Shown here: positions 62,589 to 64,000 of the stretch, in pieces
Layout: every line of letters starts with the position of its first letter
How positions within the stretch are numbered: the first letter of the stretch is position 1
Source of the DNA: Rhodobacter sp. SGA-6-6
GTDB lineage: Bacteria > Pseudomonadota > Alphaproteobacteria > Rhodobacterales > Rhodobacteraceae
Direction: 5' to 3'
Length of the DNA stretch: 64,000 nt
NCBI RefSeq assembly: GCF_011043545.1
Contig: NZ_JAAKGP010000003.1
Coordinates: 434,001 to 498,000 of the forward strand
Translations under genes and position numbers: made by a program
The notes under the pieces: model-generated
The model's database searches: none
Told to the model about the DNA's origin: nothing
What the model saw: only the letters and a program-made list of their open reading frames with translations

Positions 62589-63767
62589 ATGTCTTTCTTC
62601 TCGAAGCTCAAGGACCGGATGTTCCGGTCCTCGTCGAAGATCGGCGAGGGGCTGGATGCGCTGGTGGCCGAGGGGGCGGAGGAACAGGCTCCGGCCGCCG
62701 AAGCTGCGCACGAGGCCCCGGCTCCTGCCCCCGCCCCGAAGGTTCGGCCGGACCCCGAGGCGCGGGTCGCGCCGGAACCTGCGTTTGCGCCCCCCGCTCC
62801 CGCGCCGGAGACCCGGCCCGCGCCGACGCCTGCACCCGAATCCGCCGCCTCTCCCCGCTCCGCGCCGTCCGAGGACGCCCCCAAACCCGGCCTCTTCGGC
62901 CGCCTCTTCGGCCGCGCCGCTGCCGACGAACCGCGCCGGGTGCTGGACGATGCCATGCTGGAAAGCCTGGAGGAGGTGCTGATCCAGGCCGACCTCGGCC
63001 CCGAGACCGCGGTGCGGGTCACCGCCAACATCGCCGAAGGGCGCTTCGGCAAGAAGGTCTCCACCGGGGAATTGAAGGCCGCGCTGGCCGCCGAGGTGGC
63101 GCGGATCATGGCGCCGGTGGCGCGGCCGCTGCCGCTTTATCCGCAAAAGCCGCAGGTGGTGCTGGTGGTGGGCGTCAACGGCTCCGGCAAGACCACGACC
63201 ATCGGCAAGCTCGCCTCGCAGTTCAAGGCCGCCGGCAAAAAGGTGGTGATCGCGGCCGGAGACACCTTCCGCGCCGCGGCGGTGGATCAGCTGAAGGTCT
63301 GGGGCGAACGCGCCGGCGTGCCGGTGCTGACCGCGCCGGAAGGGTCGGACCCCGCGTCGCTGGCCTTCGACGCCTTGACCAAAGCGAGGGCCGAGGGTGC
63401 CGACCTGCTGATGATCGACACCGCCGGCCGGTTGCAGAACCGCGCTGACCTGATGGAGGAGCTGGCCAAGATCGTCCGCGTCATCCGCAAGGTCGACGCC
63501 AGCGCGCCGCACAACACGTTGCTGGTGCTGGATGCCACCACCGGCCAGAACGCCATCACCCAGGTCGAGATCTTCCGCAAGATCGCCGATGTCTCCGGCC
63601 TGGTGATGACCAAGCTGGACGGCACCGCCAAGGGCGGCGTGCTGGTGGCGCTGGCCGACCGCTTCGGCCTGCCGATCCATGCCATCGGCGTCGGCGAGCA
63701 GATCGACGATCTTTCCCCCTTCGACCCGGAGGATTTCGCCCGGGCGCTGGTGGGGCTGGACGGGTAG
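62589..63767 (+). CDS. ftsY: signal recognition particle receptor FtsY
   Basis: A 392-residue SRP GTPase that docks ribosome-SRP complexes at the membrane. Residues 1-40 are basic and probably membrane-binding. About 40-110 are an Ala/Pro/Glu-rich linker, shorter than in E. coli. The NG domain follows: G1 G195-V-N-G-S-G-K201-T-T-T, D-T-F-R-A-A-A, D-T-A-G-R and T-K-L-D-G-T-A-K-G-G. ATG at 62589 is preceded by GGGGGCC. ispZ starts 10 bp after its stop. Confidence 0.95.
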   Translation: MSFFSKLKDRMFRSSSKIGEGLDALVAEGAEEQAPAAEAAHEAPAPAPAPKVRPDPEARVAPEPAFAPPAPAPETRPAPTPAPESAASPRSAPSEDAPKPGLFGRLFGRAAADEPRRVLDDAMLESLEEVLIQADLGPETAVRVTANIAEGRFGKKVSTGELKAALAAEVARIMAPVARPLPLYPQKPQVVLVVGVNGSGKTTTIGKLASQFKAAGKKVVIAAGDTFRAAAVDQLKVWGERAGVPVLTAPEGSDPASLAFDALTKARAEGADLLMIDTAGRLQNRADLMEELAKIVRVIRKVDASAPHNTLLVLDATTGQNAITQVEIFRKIADVSGLVMTKLDGTAKGGVLVALADRFGLPIHAIGVGEQIDDLSPFDPEDFARALVGLDG

Positions 63768-63777
63768 GGGACAGGAC

Positions 63778-64000
63778 ATGGCGGGCAGGAAGATCAATCC
63801 GTTTCTGAAACTGGCGCTGGAACTGGGGCCGATCCTCCTGTTCTTCGTCCTGTTCGGCCGGCTGAAGGACCAGACCTTCCGCATCGCCGGCGGCGAATAT
63901 TCCGGCTTCATCGTCACCACCGCGGTCTTCGTGGTTCTGATCATCGCCACCACCGGCATCCTGTGGCGGCTGACCGGGCGGCTGTCGCGGATGCAGCTGA
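63778..64000 (+). CDS. ispZ: septation protein IspZ (YciB), N-terminal part
   Basis: The first 74 codons of an inner-membrane protein that continues beyond the window. L-K-L-A-L-E-L-G-P-I-L-L-F-F-V-L-F at the start and a second hydrophobic helix about residues 43-62 match the YciB/IspZ family (Intracellular septation protein A). It is in tandem with ftsY, 10 bp after its stop, with GGGGACAGG as ribosome-binding site. The C-terminal part cannot be checked. Confidence 0.85.
   Translation, partial: MAGRKINPFLKLALELGPILLFFVLFGRLKDQTFRIAGGEYSGFIVTTAVFVVLIIATTGILWRLTGRLSRMQL

Overview
The window is GC-rich chromosomal DNA from an alphaproteobacterium, most likely a member of the Rhodobacteraceae (Rhodobacter/Paracoccus relatives). 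The reasons are the CobS-CobT cobaltochelatase pair, a lexA gene preceded by the alphaproteobacterial SOS box pattern GTTC-N7-GTTC, the gene orders trpG-trpD-ung-trpC-moaC-moeA-lexA and gltA-gltX|comEC, and many short structured intergenic repeats. Nearly all of the DNA is coding. No prophage, transposase, CRISPR array, integrase or defence cassette was seen.

Layout. 1-7651 (+) is one catabolic and uptake operon: the end of an acyl-CoA dehydrogenase, a cupin, a 4HBT thioesterase, a RidA-like protein, an aryl-CoA ligase, then a five-gene branched-chain/aromatic-acid type ABC importer. The gene set resembles aerobic 2-aminobenzoate (anthranilate) or related aromatic-acid degradation through CoA thioesters. 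A tRNA with anticodon CAT (7938-8013, -) is followed by purM-purN, a YbaN-like membrane protein and rnd. 11752-19739 holds a lipoprotein, sufE, a degenerate stand-alone GT51 transglycosylase-like protein, an Xaa-Pro aminopeptidase, cobT-cobS, a J-domain protein and bolA. 19740-29312 holds malate synthase G, an ArsR-SRPBCC-SRPBCC2 operon, pepN and several uncharacterised envelope or cytoplasmic proteins. 29313-38701 holds gatB, a DUF4177 protein, an aminotransferase, valS and a GST-VOC-DUF1428 group divergent from an HxlR regulator. 38800-43513 holds a membrane acyltransferase, N-carbamoylputrescine amidase, a DUF2235 hydrolase, a type III PLP decarboxylase and a divergent Lrp regulator, which looks like a polyamine or amino-acid region. 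43805-54527 holds gltA, gltX, comEC, lexA, moeA, moaC, trpC, ung, trpD and trpG. 54688-64000 holds a YibQ-type divergent polysaccharide deacetylase, purD, xseA, a tandem pair of small secreted paralogues, an AlkB-type monooxygenase, a YhhN protein, ftsY and the start of ispZ.

The most distinctive content is not protein coding. Five copies of a roughly 215-bp multi-hairpin element lie within about 15-35 bp of a stop codon (7684, 18349, 29013, 43528, 60479). Two nearly identical 245-bp elements plus a rearranged third sit at convergent gene ends (11502, 56265, 19563). A 21-nt palindrome with a TTCGACGAA core recurs at gene ends, and three abutting stem-loops lie between purD and xseA. These repeats are the best candidates for something not yet described. 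The protein genes are mostly housekeeping.
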